From Phaeodactylibacter sp. (GTDB taxonomy: Bacteria; Bacteroidota; Bacteroidia; Chitinophagales; Saprospiraceae): a stretch of DNA of 38,950 nucleotides. The translations under genes were made by a program, and so were the position numbers. The DNA is taken from NCBI GenBank assembly GCA_024102975.1, contig JAGFJD010000509.1:1-38950 (forward strand). Direction: 5' to 3'. A model generated the notes under the pieces. It was given only the letters and a program-made list of their open reading frames with translations, was not told the DNA's origin and ran no database searches. Positions within the stretch are counted from its first letter, which is position 1, and every line of letters starts with the position of its first letter. Shown one piece after another: positions 31,405 to 38,950 of the stretch.

Positions 31405-32313
31405 TTATTCTACAGACAACACGCTCCGCTCCCGCCACAACATGGCCAGCCCGAAGGCCGAGATCAGGTGCCAGACGCCCCACCAGGCGGCGATCATGGC
31501 CATGCCGCCCAGCCCGTTGAAAAAGTTAAAGATGAGGATGAGGCCCAGGCCGGAATTCTGAATGCCCGTTTCGATGGATATGGCCCGGGCGTCCTGCCGG
31601 CCCAGCCCGTAGCTTTTGGCCCACCAGTAGCCGGCGAACAGGGCAGAGGTATTGTGTACCAGGACGATGAGGAATACCACATGCAGGTAGTTGACGATGT
31701 TGTCGAAATTGCCATATACCGCCACTACGACGAAACTGAGGAAAATAGCCATAGAAAGCAGGCGCACCGGCTTTTTCAGGCGGGCCGTTACTACGGGGTA
31801 GCGGTAGTTCAGGAACATGCCGATGAACAGCGGAATAAGGATGAGCTGTACAATAGTATTGACCATATCCAGGGGGTCGACGCGGACCTGTTGCCGCAGG
31901 TTTTCCGCACCCGGCACAAAAGGTGCCAGATAGGTAAAGTAGAGGGGCGTCACGACAATAGCTGCCAGCGTTGAAATGGAGGTCATCAGCACCGACAGGG
32001 CGGCGTTGGCGTTGGCCAGGTGGACGGCGAAGTTGGAGACGTTGCCTCCCGGGCAGGCGGCCACCAGCACCATGCCCAGCGCAATGCTGGGCGCCGGGCG
32101 GAAGAAGTAGATCAGGGCCAGGGTCAGGGCGGGGAGCAGGATCAGTTGGGAGCTCAGGCCCACCAGCGGCGCCCGGGGGGAGCGGGCCAGGGCCCGGAAG
32201 TTGTCGAAACGCAGGTCCAGCGCTACCCCGAACATGAGGAAGGCCAGGCAGATATTGAGGATGAATAGCTGCCCGGGGTTGAAGTTGATCTGTACGCTGT
32301 CTATTGCCTGCAT
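31405..32313 (-). CDS. Bile acid:sodium symporter (BASS) family transporter
   Basis: A 302-residue inner membrane protein with about nine or ten hydrophobic helices. Family blocks are ACPGGNVSNFAVHLANANAALSVLM, read over about residues 85-109, and AISIETGIQNSGLGLIL, the crossed-helix sodium/substrate sites of ASBT-like proteins. Members move bile acids, pyruvate, pantothenate or other organic acids with sodium; the substrate here is unknown. The 149-bp divergent gap to the SGNH gene shows no strong promoter. Confidence 0.9.
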   Translation of the reverse strand: MQAIDSVQINFNPGQLFILNICLAFLMFGVALDLRFDNFRALARSPRAPLVGLSSQLILLPALTLALIYFFRPAPSIALGMVLVAACPGGNVSNFAVHLANANAALSVLMTSISTLAAIVVTPLYFTYLAPFVPGAENLRQQVRVDPLDMVNTIVQLILIPLFIGMFLNYRYPVVTARLKKPVRLLSMAIFLSFVVVAVYGNFDNIVNYLHVVFLIVLVHNTSALFAGYWWAKSYGLGRQDARAISIETGIQNSGLGLILIFNFFNGLGGMAMIAAWWGVWHLISAFGLAMLWRERSVLSVE

Positions 32314-32462
32314 GGCGTCGCCGGTGGATTATGAGCGGGCTGGAGCGATGGCGGTTATTGGTTATACCGGCAATGCCCCGATCAGCCCTTAACGCCGGCA
32401 AAGATAACCTTTTTGGAGGCACGACGGTTGATGAAGTTGACCAGGCCGCCAAAATCGACAAT

Positions 32463-33209
32463 ATGCCGAACTTTGTTACCTTCCTGTTGCTGCTGCTCCC
32501 TGCCGCGCCGCTCCCCCCCTCCCCTACCCGGGTTCTCTTCCTGGGCAACAGCTACACTTACTCCAATGACATGCCGGCTATCCTCCAGGCTCTGGCCGCC
32601 GCCGCCGGCGACAGCCTTGATTATGAGATGGAAACGCCGGATGGCGCCAGCCTGGAAGAGCACTACCGGCGCGGCTCGGTAGCCATAGCCACCAGGGAAG
32701 GCACCTGGGATTTCGTCGTCCTCCAGGAGCAGAGCCTTCGGCCCGCCATGCCCATCCGGCAGGTGGAAAAGGAGTTTTTCCGGTATGGCGAATTGCTCGG
32801 CCGCCAGATAAAGGATTTACACCCCGGAGCGAAAACCATCCTGTACGTCACCTGGGGGCGCTGGCACCATACCGGCGCCCTGTGCGAGATCGTGCCGGAA
32901 GCCTGCACCTACTGGGGAGCGGACAGCCTGATCACCCTTCGCTACCGCATGCTCGCCGGGCGGATGGGCGCGAAGCTGGCCCAGACCGGGCCCGCCTGGC
33001 GGTATGTGCAGCAACACCATCCGGAGATCGAGCTGTTCAACCCGGACGCCATCCACCCCAGCCTGGAGGGATCCTACCTCGCCGCCTGTTGCCTGTATGC
33101 AGCTATCTTCGACAAAGACCCGGAAAGGTTGGCTTATGATTACGTGCTGGCCCCGAAAGTCGCGGCTTTATTGCGAAAAGCGGCGTCGGTGGTAGCGCGG
33201 GAAAAGTAA
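32463..33209 (+). CDS. SGNH-type hydrolase
   Basis: A 248-residue exported protein with a short signal (FVTFLLLLLPAAPLPP). The SGNH/GDSL fold is suggested by RVLFLGNSYTYSNDMP (nucleophile S30), an oxyanion-like segment WDFVVLQEQS (about 82-91) and the catalytic Asp-His pair D195-A-I-H198 in FNPDAIHPSLEGSY. Close to the DUF4886-like group. It probably hydrolyses an ester, perhaps an acetylated glycan or lipid, in the periplasm. The substrate cannot be deduced. ATG at 32463 is taken because the frame upstream lacks a signal. Confidence 0.75.
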   Translation: MPNFVTFLLLLLPAAPLPPSPTRVLFLGNSYTYSNDMPAILQALAAAAGDSLDYEMETPDGASLEEHYRRGSVAIATREGTWDFVVLQEQSLRPAMPIRQVEKEFFRYGELLGRQIKDLHPGAKTILYVTWGRWHHTGALCEIVPEACTYWGADSLITLRYRMLAGRMGAKLAQTGPAWRYVQQHHPEIELFNPDAIHPSLEGSYLAACCLYAAIFDKDPERLAYDYVLAPKVAALLRKAASVVAREK

Positions 33210-33222
33210 GGCACGCTGGGAT

Positions 33223-33327
33223 ATAATCGTTACGTTTATAATCGTTATAAATATAATCATTGAAAAAATGATGATTATAAAAGTAACCGTTATAAAAATA
33301 ATGATCATTTTTGTAATGATTTTCCAC
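33223..33327 (+). repeat. 15-bp-period leader array before marR, seven units
   Basis: Seven 15-bp units run from 33223 in register: ATAATCGTTACGTTT, ATAATCGTTATAAAT, ATAATCATTGAAAAA, ATGATGATTATAAAA, GTAACCGTTATAAAA, ATAATGATCATTTTT, GTAATGATTTTCCAC. The unit belongs to the family seen at 22654-22698. Because 15 bp is five codons, the array makes an open frame (from 33268) that is a periodic artefact, not a real N-terminus. Confidence 0.8.
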
Positions 33328-33345
33328 TCAACCAAACCCACGCTC

Positions 33346-33777
33346 ATGGATTCCTCACAGCACCTTTTCCACCTTGTCACCCAGGTACACCGCGCCCGCA
33401 AAGCGGCAATTTCCCGGCAGGCCGAACTGCTGAAAAAGTATGAACTCACTCCGCTGGACTGGGCCATCCTGCTCAGCATACACCAAAACCCCGGGCGCTC
33501 GCAGGCTTCCGTTGCCCGATCGATCGGCCGGGCGCCGTCCAACGTGCGCAACCCGATAGAAATACTCGAAGAAAGGGACCTGATCCAGCGGGGCCCCGAC
33601 GAGGTCGACCGCCGGGCAAACACCACTATCCTCAGCCTGAACGGAAGCCGCCTGGTGGAGAAACTCCTGCCCGCCTTCGAGGCCGTCGACCAGGCGCTGC
33701 TGGAAGGGCTTTCAGCAAACGACCGGCAGGAACTGGAGCGGTTGCTGCGGGCCATCCTGGAGAACGGGCAGAAGTAA
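33346..33777 (+). CDS. MarR family transcriptional regulator
   Basis: A 143-residue winged-helix repressor. The N-terminal dimerisation helix (FHLVTQVHRARKAAISRQAELL), recognition helix region (RSQASVARSIGRAPSNVRNPIEILEERDLI) and wing (QRGPDEVDRRANTTILSLNGSRL) are all in place. MarR proteins are cytoplasmic dimers that release DNA on binding small phenolic or oxidative ligands. The ATG at 33346 is the family-consistent start; the ATG at 33268 would add residues encoded by the 15-bp array. The array may hold operator sites. No obvious target gene adjoins, apart from the SGNH gene upstream. Confidence 0.88.
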   Translation: MDSSQHLFHLVTQVHRARKAAISRQAELLKKYELTPLDWAILLSIHQNPGRSQASVARSIGRAPSNVRNPIEILEERDLIQRGPDEVDRRANTTILSLNGSRLVEKLLPAFEAVDQALLEGLSANDRQELERLLRAILENGQK

Positions 33778-33995
33778 CCATACCGCCGGAACGAAGTCGC
33801 GGGCGGTTGCTGGTCCCGGCAGGAAAAATCATTCCTTCTATTATGCCAACTGCAACAGAAACGAACAGCGGCACAGCAGCCGTTGGGCAAAAGATTAAAA
33901 AATAATTTTTATTTTGTCTCCTGATTTTTATTGCAAACCCGGTTTCGGTTTCAGAACCGGCGCGAAAACTGTTGTTTAACGCTAAAGACTCTGAT

Positions 33996-36524
33996 ATGAA
34001 AAAATCCTGCATCCTCGCTGCTGCCCTGTGGGTGGCTTGCCCCTTCCTGCTTTTCGGACAGAACACTTTTACCAAAAACTACGGCCTGCCGCCCACCTAC
34101 GAAGGCCTGGAAGACATCGTTGAGGCCAACGGCAGGTATTACGGCCTGGGCGCCAAATACGCCGGCGGAGCTGAAAACCTGGATTTGTACCTGGCGGTGC
34201 TCGGCCCCGAAGGCGAACTGCTTCAGGAGTTCACCTACGGCACCGGCGACAACCGGGCGGAAGAAGGCCGCCGGATCATCCCCCTGCCCGACGGGCTGCT
34301 CCTGCTGGGCCAGGTGAGGGATTATCATACATTTCAGGGCGACCTGCTCGCCCTTAAGGTCGGCTTCGACGGGCAACTGGAATGGACGAAGTTTTTCGGC
34401 AGCCCCAGCTTTATTGAATCCTTCGGCGATGCCGCCCAAAATGAGGCCGGCGACATTTTGCTGTTCGGGGCAAGAGCAACCCTTCCCAGCAACCCCTACT
34501 TTCTCAAGATCAACGCCGAAGGAGACGTACTCCTTGAAATCGCTGGCCCTTCGCCCCTTACCGGGGATAACCTTGTCGCCATCCCCAACAGCAACGGCGG
34601 CTGGTATGTGGCATTTGCCGAGGCCGGCAACCAACAAATCCTTAAACTGGACGACAACCTGCAGGAAGAATGGAGGGCTACTTCTGCCGACCTGCCGCTT
34701 TCCGTCCTGTCCGGTATTTTTTATGCTCTTATAGAACTCGGCAACGGCGACCTGCTCTCTGTTTCCAGATTTCCCGGAGGCATCCTGGTTGTCCGGCAAG
34801 CCGCAGACGGCAGCTTCCTGCAGGAAAGCGTCATTGAAGACGATGCCCTGGGCGGCTTCGGCCTCTTCCCTTCCCACGCCGGCCTCCTCGCAAACGGCAA
34901 CGTCCTTATCGGCTTCCGGCATACACAAGACTACGCCTCCGGCAGCCTGCTGCTGGAGATCAACACCGATGGCGAAGAACAGCGGCGGCTGCCTCTGGAG
35001 GAAAACCTCGGCCAGTTGAACCGGATCCTGCCCCTGGGCTCGGGCGCGTTGCTCGCCGGCGCTACGCTGGAAGTACAGGGCGGGGTCGACGCCCAGGCCG
35101 CCGCCCTGTCGGGCGCGCTCGAATTCCAATGGGTAACCACTGCCGGACAGGCCGGCCGCTACGGGGAGGAAGCCGGATACGGCGTCATCGAAGGCGAGGA
35201 CGGCTCTTTTTACATCCTGGGGGTGGAAACGCTCTGGCCCGGCAGGACCGATATCACCCTCACTCAGGTTAATGCTAACGGAAATGTCCTTTGGCAATCT
35301 TATTTCGGGACGGAAGGCCGCGACATTGCCTACAGCCTGGCGCGGACGGCCGACGGCAACATCGCCATTTTTGGCTACCGGACTTCCGGGGACAACACTG
35401 CCGGGATTGTTATTTATAAAGTCAGTACGGACGGAAACCTTATCTGGGAAACAAGCTTTGATCCCCAGGCGCCGATCCAGGTTTTTAAAGGCGGCATCGT
35501 GGGCCTGCCGGATGGAAGCGTCGTCGCAGGTTGCCATACCTTTGCCAACGAAGCCCTGCTCATCCGGCTGTCCGGAGATGGCGCCATCGAGTGGGTACAC
35601 CAGGAAGTGCCGCAGATTCCCTTGCTGGAAGACCAGGTGGTGTCTTTCCGTTGTTTCGAAATAACTCTGAGTAACGACGGAGACATCCTGCTCGCGGGCG
35701 GAGCCTTCCTGTCGCAGGCAAGGTACGGTGCGCTCACCCAAAAGCACAGCGCTTCAGACGGCAGCCCGATCTGGGCGAGCTTCCTGGCCAGAGAGAACCT
35801 CGTCCGGCCCTATTCCCTGACCACTCTCGACGACGGGTCGGCCTATGGCCTGGGGTGGGAAATTATAAACCAGGAATTCTCCCGCATACTCTACAAACTG
35901 GACAGCGATGGGGATAGTATATGGTTCCGGTCCGAGCCGGTAGACATGATCGACTATCCCGCCAATTATTCCCTCTCCCCGGCGCCCGGGCAGCAGTTGC
36001 TGGCCGTCGGCGCCGTAGCAACCACCCAGGCGGAAAATTTCATCGAAGGCCAGCAAATAAAAGGGTTGGCCAGCCTGCTGGACGATGACGGGCAGGAAAT
36101 CTGGCGCCGGGAATTCTCTCCGGTCTATTACACCTTGCTTTACGACGGCATTGCTACGTCGGACGGCGGCTTTGCCCTGGTAGGCCTCATCAATAACGCC
36201 CAGCCGGGAGATATCTATTTTGTGAAAATGGCGGGCGACGGCGCGGTCTCTGCCGAAGCGCCGGTGCGCCCCGAGCTGAAGCTCCGCCTCTTCCCCAACC
36301 CGGCCGACGAAGTGCTGCAGGCCGAACTCCGCGGCATTCCGCAGGGCAAAGTACAGGCAATGCTTTACAACGCCAGAGGGCAACTCCTCCGGTCCTGGAA
36401 TTATGAAAAGGCATCCGAAACGATGCTGGAAAATATTGACGTCAGCCAGCTGCCCGCCGGCTCTTACTTTCTGAGCATCGCGGTGGATGGCGTACGGTAT
36501 GGGCGGCAGTGGGTGAAGCGGTGA
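33996..36524 (+). CDS. Large secreted beta-repeat protein with T9SS type A sorting domain
   Basis: An 842-residue protein with signal peptide (ILAAALWVACPFLLFGQ). It is made of repeated blocks of about 50 residues of the form W-x-x-x-(F/Y)-G-x...G-(D/N)-I-x-x-(F/L)-G (for example LEWTKFFGSPSF and GDILLFGAR; VLWQSYFGTEGRD and NIAIFGYRTSG), suggesting a beta-propeller or solenoid. The end is a type A sorting domain: LRLFPNPADEVLQAEL ... LPAGSYFLSIAVDGVRYGRQWVKR. It should be exported and anchored by T9SS. Function unknown. A paralogue follows directly. A CCGGTT/AACCGG hairpin lies in the leader at 33939-33960. Confidence 0.85.
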   Translation: MKKSCILAAALWVACPFLLFGQNTFTKNYGLPPTYEGLEDIVEANGRYYGLGAKYAGGAENLDLYLAVLGPEGELLQEFTYGTGDNRAEEGRRIIPLPDGLLLLGQVRDYHTFQGDLLALKVGFDGQLEWTKFFGSPSFIESFGDAAQNEAGDILLFGARATLPSNPYFLKINAEGDVLLEIAGPSPLTGDNLVAIPNSNGGWYVAFAEAGNQQILKLDDNLQEEWRATSADLPLSVLSGIFYALIELGNGDLLSVSRFPGGILVVRQAADGSFLQESVIEDDALGGFGLFPSHAGLLANGNVLIGFRHTQDYASGSLLLEINTDGEEQRRLPLEENLGQLNRILPLGSGALLAGATLEVQGGVDAQAAALSGALEFQWVTTAGQAGRYGEEAGYGVIEGEDGSFYILGVETLWPGRTDITLTQVNANGNVLWQSYFGTEGRDIAYSLARTADGNIAIFGYRTSGDNTAGIVIYKVSTDGNLIWETSFDPQAPIQVFKGGIVGLPDGSVVAGCHTFANEALLIRLSGDGAIEWVHQEVPQIPLLEDQVVSFRCFEITLSNDGDILLAGGAFLSQARYGALTQKHSASDGSPIWASFLARENLVRPYSLTTLDDGSAYGLGWEIINQEFSRILYKLDSDGDSIWFRSEPVDMIDYPANYSLSPAPGQQLLAVGAVATTQAENFIEGQQIKGLASLLDDDGQEIWRREFSPVYYTLLYDGIATSDGGFALVGLINNAQPGDIYFVKMAGDGAVSAEAPVRPELKLRLFPNPADEVLQAELRGIPQGKVQAMLYNARGQLLRSWNYEKASETMLENIDVSQLPAGSYFLSIAVDGVRYGRQWVKR

Positions 36525-36552
36525 GTTTTTTGGATATGCAGGGTATTTGCCC

Positions 36553-36572
36553 TTGCCAATGCACCAATGCAC
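36553..36572 (+). repeat. Short CCAATGCA leader repeat
   Basis: CCAATGCA occurs twice in direct tandem with a partial third copy, in the 85-bp gap between the two T9SS genes. It resembles the 9-bp arrays at 5711 and 18840. Confidence 0.45.
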
Positions 36573-36609
36573 AAAAATTGACATACGGCAAACTTCCAAA
36601 TCAACGACT

Positions 36610-38950
36610 ATGAGCCGGAAAACCCTGTTGTTCATCGCCGCCTGGCTATGCTTTGCCCACTCGGTTCCCTCCCAGGCCACCTTCAAAAAAACCTACGGCC
36701 AGCCCGCCGCCTACGACGAGGGCAACTCCATCGCCCGGGCAGCCAACGGGCGCCTCTATACCCTGGGCACACGCCTCAACCACGACAACAACTCCCTCGA
36801 CTTCCTGCTCAGCGCCCTGGACGAGCAGGGCAACGAGCTGTGGTCCCAAACCTACGGCGGAGAGGAAAACGAGGAGGGCCGGAAACTGCTCGTGCTGGAG
36901 GACGGCCTGCTGCTCTTCGGTTATACCCAAAGCTTCGGCAACGGCGGCCGCGACTGGTGGGTGGTAAAAACGGACTTCGGGGGGGCCGCCCTCTGGTCGC
37001 AGGCATACGGCGGGCCGGACCGGGATGAGGGCATTGACGCTGCCCCGGGCCCCGGCGGCGACATCCTGCTCGGCGGCTTCCGGGAAACAGGCCCGGCTAC
37101 TGGCGCCGATGCCTGGCTCGCCCGAATCGACAGGCAGGGCAACCTGATGGACAGCGCCTACCTGTCTTCCGAAGAAGAGGATGCCTTGTTCAACGTGGCG
37201 GCCACTGCCGATGGCGGCTGGCTGGCCGGCTGGAGGTCGGGCCCGGCAGCCAGGCTGACCAAGTTGTCTTCCAGCCTGGAATCCACTTTTTGGGAACTGG
37301 AGGACATTGACTTCAACAATTTTTTTTCCAACACATCCGGCATCCGCCAATTGGACAACGGCGACATCCTGGTGGCCGGCAACGGGTTTGGCCCCTGGTA
37401 CGCCCTGGTTTCCAACGACGGTTATATCCTTGGAGAAAACACTTTGCCGGGTTTCAGGAGCTATAACCTGGTGGGTGGCGCAGGCCAGGCCGACAGCCTG
37501 TTCTACTTCCTGGCGCGCCCTGCCGCCCTTTCCGGCCCGGGCGTAGTGCTGGCCACCCATGCCGATAGCGGGAGAATAGAGGAAGTCTTTTATTTTGACA
37601 ACCAACTGCCCAAGCCGAACGACCTGCTCGTACCGGCCGGCATCCTGGCCGGCGCCTTCTATATAACCGGAATGGCAGCCACTGCCGGCGGCGGCCAGGA
37701 TGCCTTCGTATTAAAAGGGCTGACCGACGGCGTCATGGAATGGAGGACAACCTACGGCCAACAGGGAGCGGTGGGGGACGAATTCGGCTTCCGGGTGCTG
37801 GAAGCCGACGACGGCAGTTTCTACCTGGGCACCGCCTTCCGGGGCCTCGATTTCAACCATTACAAAGCTTCCTTTTCCAAAGCCAGCGCCGCCGGCAACC
37901 TGATTTGGGCGCTGGACTACGGCACGGAAGGTTTCGAAAACCAACTCATCGACATGGCCCTGCTCTCCAACGGCAATATTGCCGCCCTGGGCTACAACCG
38001 GGCGGCCGTGGCGCCCAATGCTCCGCCCCATAGCCTGTTCATCCTGCGAATTAGCCCGGAAGGGCAACTGCTTGATGAAAAAATCCTTCCGGTAGCCACC
38101 GGCGCCTTCCAGGGAGGGGTGGAGGCTATGCCCGACGGGGGATTTATCACTGCCGCTTTCATCAGCCCCGGGGCAGGCATCCCTTCCGGCATGCACATGG
38201 CCCGGTGGAGCGCCGCCGGCAATCTGGTTTGGGAGCGTCTCTATAATACTTACAACGACGACTTCATCCGGCCCTTTAACACCGCCTACTCTCCTTATGA
38301 CCAGTCCATCGCCTGCGCCGCCTATTTTGCAGTCAACAACCAGAATACCCAATACGGAGTAGTCAAGATCGACGCGCAGGACGGGACGATCCTCTGGACG
38401 GCCGACAAGGCGTTCGGCAGCGGCAATTTCTCCGTCGTCAGTACCGGGCCGGACGGGGCCATCGCTGCCTCCGGCCTGGTGCTCGACGCGGAAAACCAAA
38501 CCTATCACAGCCATACCCTCTGGCTCGACGCCGAAGGCAACGAACTGGCCTATTGGGCCTATCCGGTGGAAGGGTACAATTCGCTCAGTACGCTGGCCGG
38601 CATCCACTTTTTGCCCGGCAACCGCTACTGGTCGGCAGGTTACCGCTACCCTGGCCGGCCCTACCCCAACTACACGGCCCCGCCGGCTGCCGAAACGGTG
38701 CAGGGGGTTATGGTTTTTTACGACGGCTTTGGGGACATCGCCGCTGAGCATATTTTCGGAGATGCGGAGAAGCCTCTCATTTTCCGGCACGCAAGCCCGA
38801 CTTCCGACGGCGGCTTCATCCTTATTGGAAGCGCCTACCGGGCAGGCAGTTTTCCCGACGTCTACCTGCTGAAAACCGACGCTGAAGGCGTGGTGTCTGC
38901 CAAATTTGCTTTCCGGCCGGAAGGCCGCCTTACGCTCTCCCCCAATCCGG
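36610..38950 (+). CDS. Second large T9SS-sorted beta-repeat protein (partial, cut by window end)
   Basis: An open frame with no stop runs from ATG 36610 to the window end, 780 codons. It starts with a signal peptide (TLLFIAAWLCFAHSVPSQ) and continues TFKKTYGQPAAYDEGNSIA, matching the start of the preceding gene. The same blocks recur (ELWSQTYGGEENEEG, ALWSQAYGGPDRDEG, GDILLGGFRETG, DGGFILIGSAYRAG). The last residues, RLTLSPNP, are the opening of a type A sorting domain, so only about 70 residues are missing. It is a tandem paralogue of the upstream gene with clear divergence, thus an older duplication. The two are probably expressed in the same direction 85 bp apart. Cell-surface location expected; ligand unknown. 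Confidence 0.85.
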   Translation, partial: MSRKTLLFIAAWLCFAHSVPSQATFKKTYGQPAAYDEGNSIARAANGRLYTLGTRLNHDNNSLDFLLSALDEQGNELWSQTYGGEENEEGRKLLVLEDGLLLFGYTQSFGNGGRDWWVVKTDFGGAALWSQAYGGPDRDEGIDAAPGPGGDILLGGFRETGPATGADAWLARIDRQGNLMDSAYLSSEEEDALFNVAATADGGWLAGWRSGPAARLTKLSSSLESTFWELEDIDFNNFFSNTSGIRQLDNGDILVAGNGFGPWYALVSNDGYILGENTLPGFRSYNLVGGAGQADSLFYFLARPAALSGPGVVLATHADSGRIEEVFYFDNQLPKPNDLLVPAGILAGAFYITGMAATAGGGQDAFVLKGLTDGVMEWRTTYGQQGAVGDEFGFRVLEADDGSFYLGTAFRGLDFNHYKASFSKASAAGNLIWALDYGTEGFENQLIDMALLSNGNIAALGYNRAAVAPNAPPHSLFILRISPEGQLLDEKILPVATGAFQGGVEAMPDGGFITAAFISPGAGIPSGMHMARWSAAGNLVWERLYNTYNDDFIRPFNTAYSPYDQSIACAAYFAVNNQNTQYGVVKIDAQDGTILWTADKAFGSGNFSVVSTGPDGAIAASGLVLDAENQTYHSHTLWLDAEGNELAYWAYPVEGYNSLSTLAGIHFLPGNRYWSAGYRYPGRPYPNYTAPPAAETVQGVMVFYDGFGDIAAEHIFGDAEKPLIFRHASPTSDGGFILIGSAYRAGSFPDVYLLKTDAEGVVSAKFAFRPEGRLTLSPNP

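Noticed and set aside
33268..33345. Upstream ATG of the MarR gene adding 26 residues
   Set aside because: The added residues are encoded by the 15-bp repeat array and the family N-terminus begins at 33346.
33951..35747. 598-codon minus-strand frame opposite the first large T9SS gene
   Set aside because: Shadow of a GC-rich repeat-coding gene; no domain or start context.
1..38950. tRNA or rRNA genes
   Set aside because: No cloverleaf with a GTTC-type T-loop and CCA-proximal stem, and no rRNA core sequence, was noticed on either strand; a covariance-model scan would be decisive.

Overview
The window looks like a chromosomal segment of a GC-rich member of the Bacteroidota, most likely class Saprospiria (Lewinella/Phaeodactylibacter-like). 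The evidence is gene content and signals: proteins with Por/T9SS type A C-terminal sorting domains, an STN-type TonB-dependent receptor, an S46 dipeptidyl-peptidase, DUF2911 and DUF6495 proteins, and several promoters of the Bacteroidota form TTG-N19-21-TAnnTTTG. The taxon is inferred from these features; no marker gene for it is present.

Layout. 0-6 kb: a MocR-type PLP regulator (minus), GNAT acetyltransferase, branched-chain aminotransferase (ilvE), DinB-like protein, and a membrane glycosyltransferase of the ArnT/PMT type (minus). 6-13.2 kb: DoxX, an ApbE lipoprotein, a DEDDh exonuclease, then a compact metal/redox block of two MbnP-like lipoproteins and two diheme MauG/cytochrome c peroxidase lipoproteins, closed by a strong terminator. 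13.2-14.1 kb: an AT-rich gene desert with RNA-like structure (a promoter, stem-loops, and a duplicated motif-plus-terminator module). 14.1-15.1 kb: a 148-bp MITE-like insertion with 9-bp target duplication and a decayed T9SS protein end. 15.3-20.2 kb: the assimilatory sulfite/siroheme operon (sulfite reductase with a HEPN-like tail, cobA, precorrin-2 dehydrogenase, APS/PAPS reductase). Its leader carries two unannotated cysteine-rich mini-ORFs, each followed by a terminator-like hairpin.

20.2-33.8 kb: S46 peptidase and TerC (minus), DUF6495, TonB receptor, an Rpn-type PD-(D/E)XK protein, an LVIVD/choice-of-anchor-B T9SS protein, a Uma2 remnant, a DUF2911 protein, a lipoprotein, a BASS-type transporter, an SGNH hydrolase and MarR. 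33.9-38.95 kb: two large paralogous T9SS-sorted repeat proteins, the second cut by the window end exactly at its sorting domain.

The strongest candidate for something undescribed is the tandem Cys-leader attenuator in front of sulfite reductase. Next are the doubled MbnP/MauG set, in which one MbnP has lost the residues expected for the family chemistry, and the RNA-rich desert. A recurring theme is degenerate short-period tandem arrays (7, 8, 9, 10 and 15 bp) sitting just upstream of unrelated genes and in two cases forming part of a lipoprotein signal peptide.
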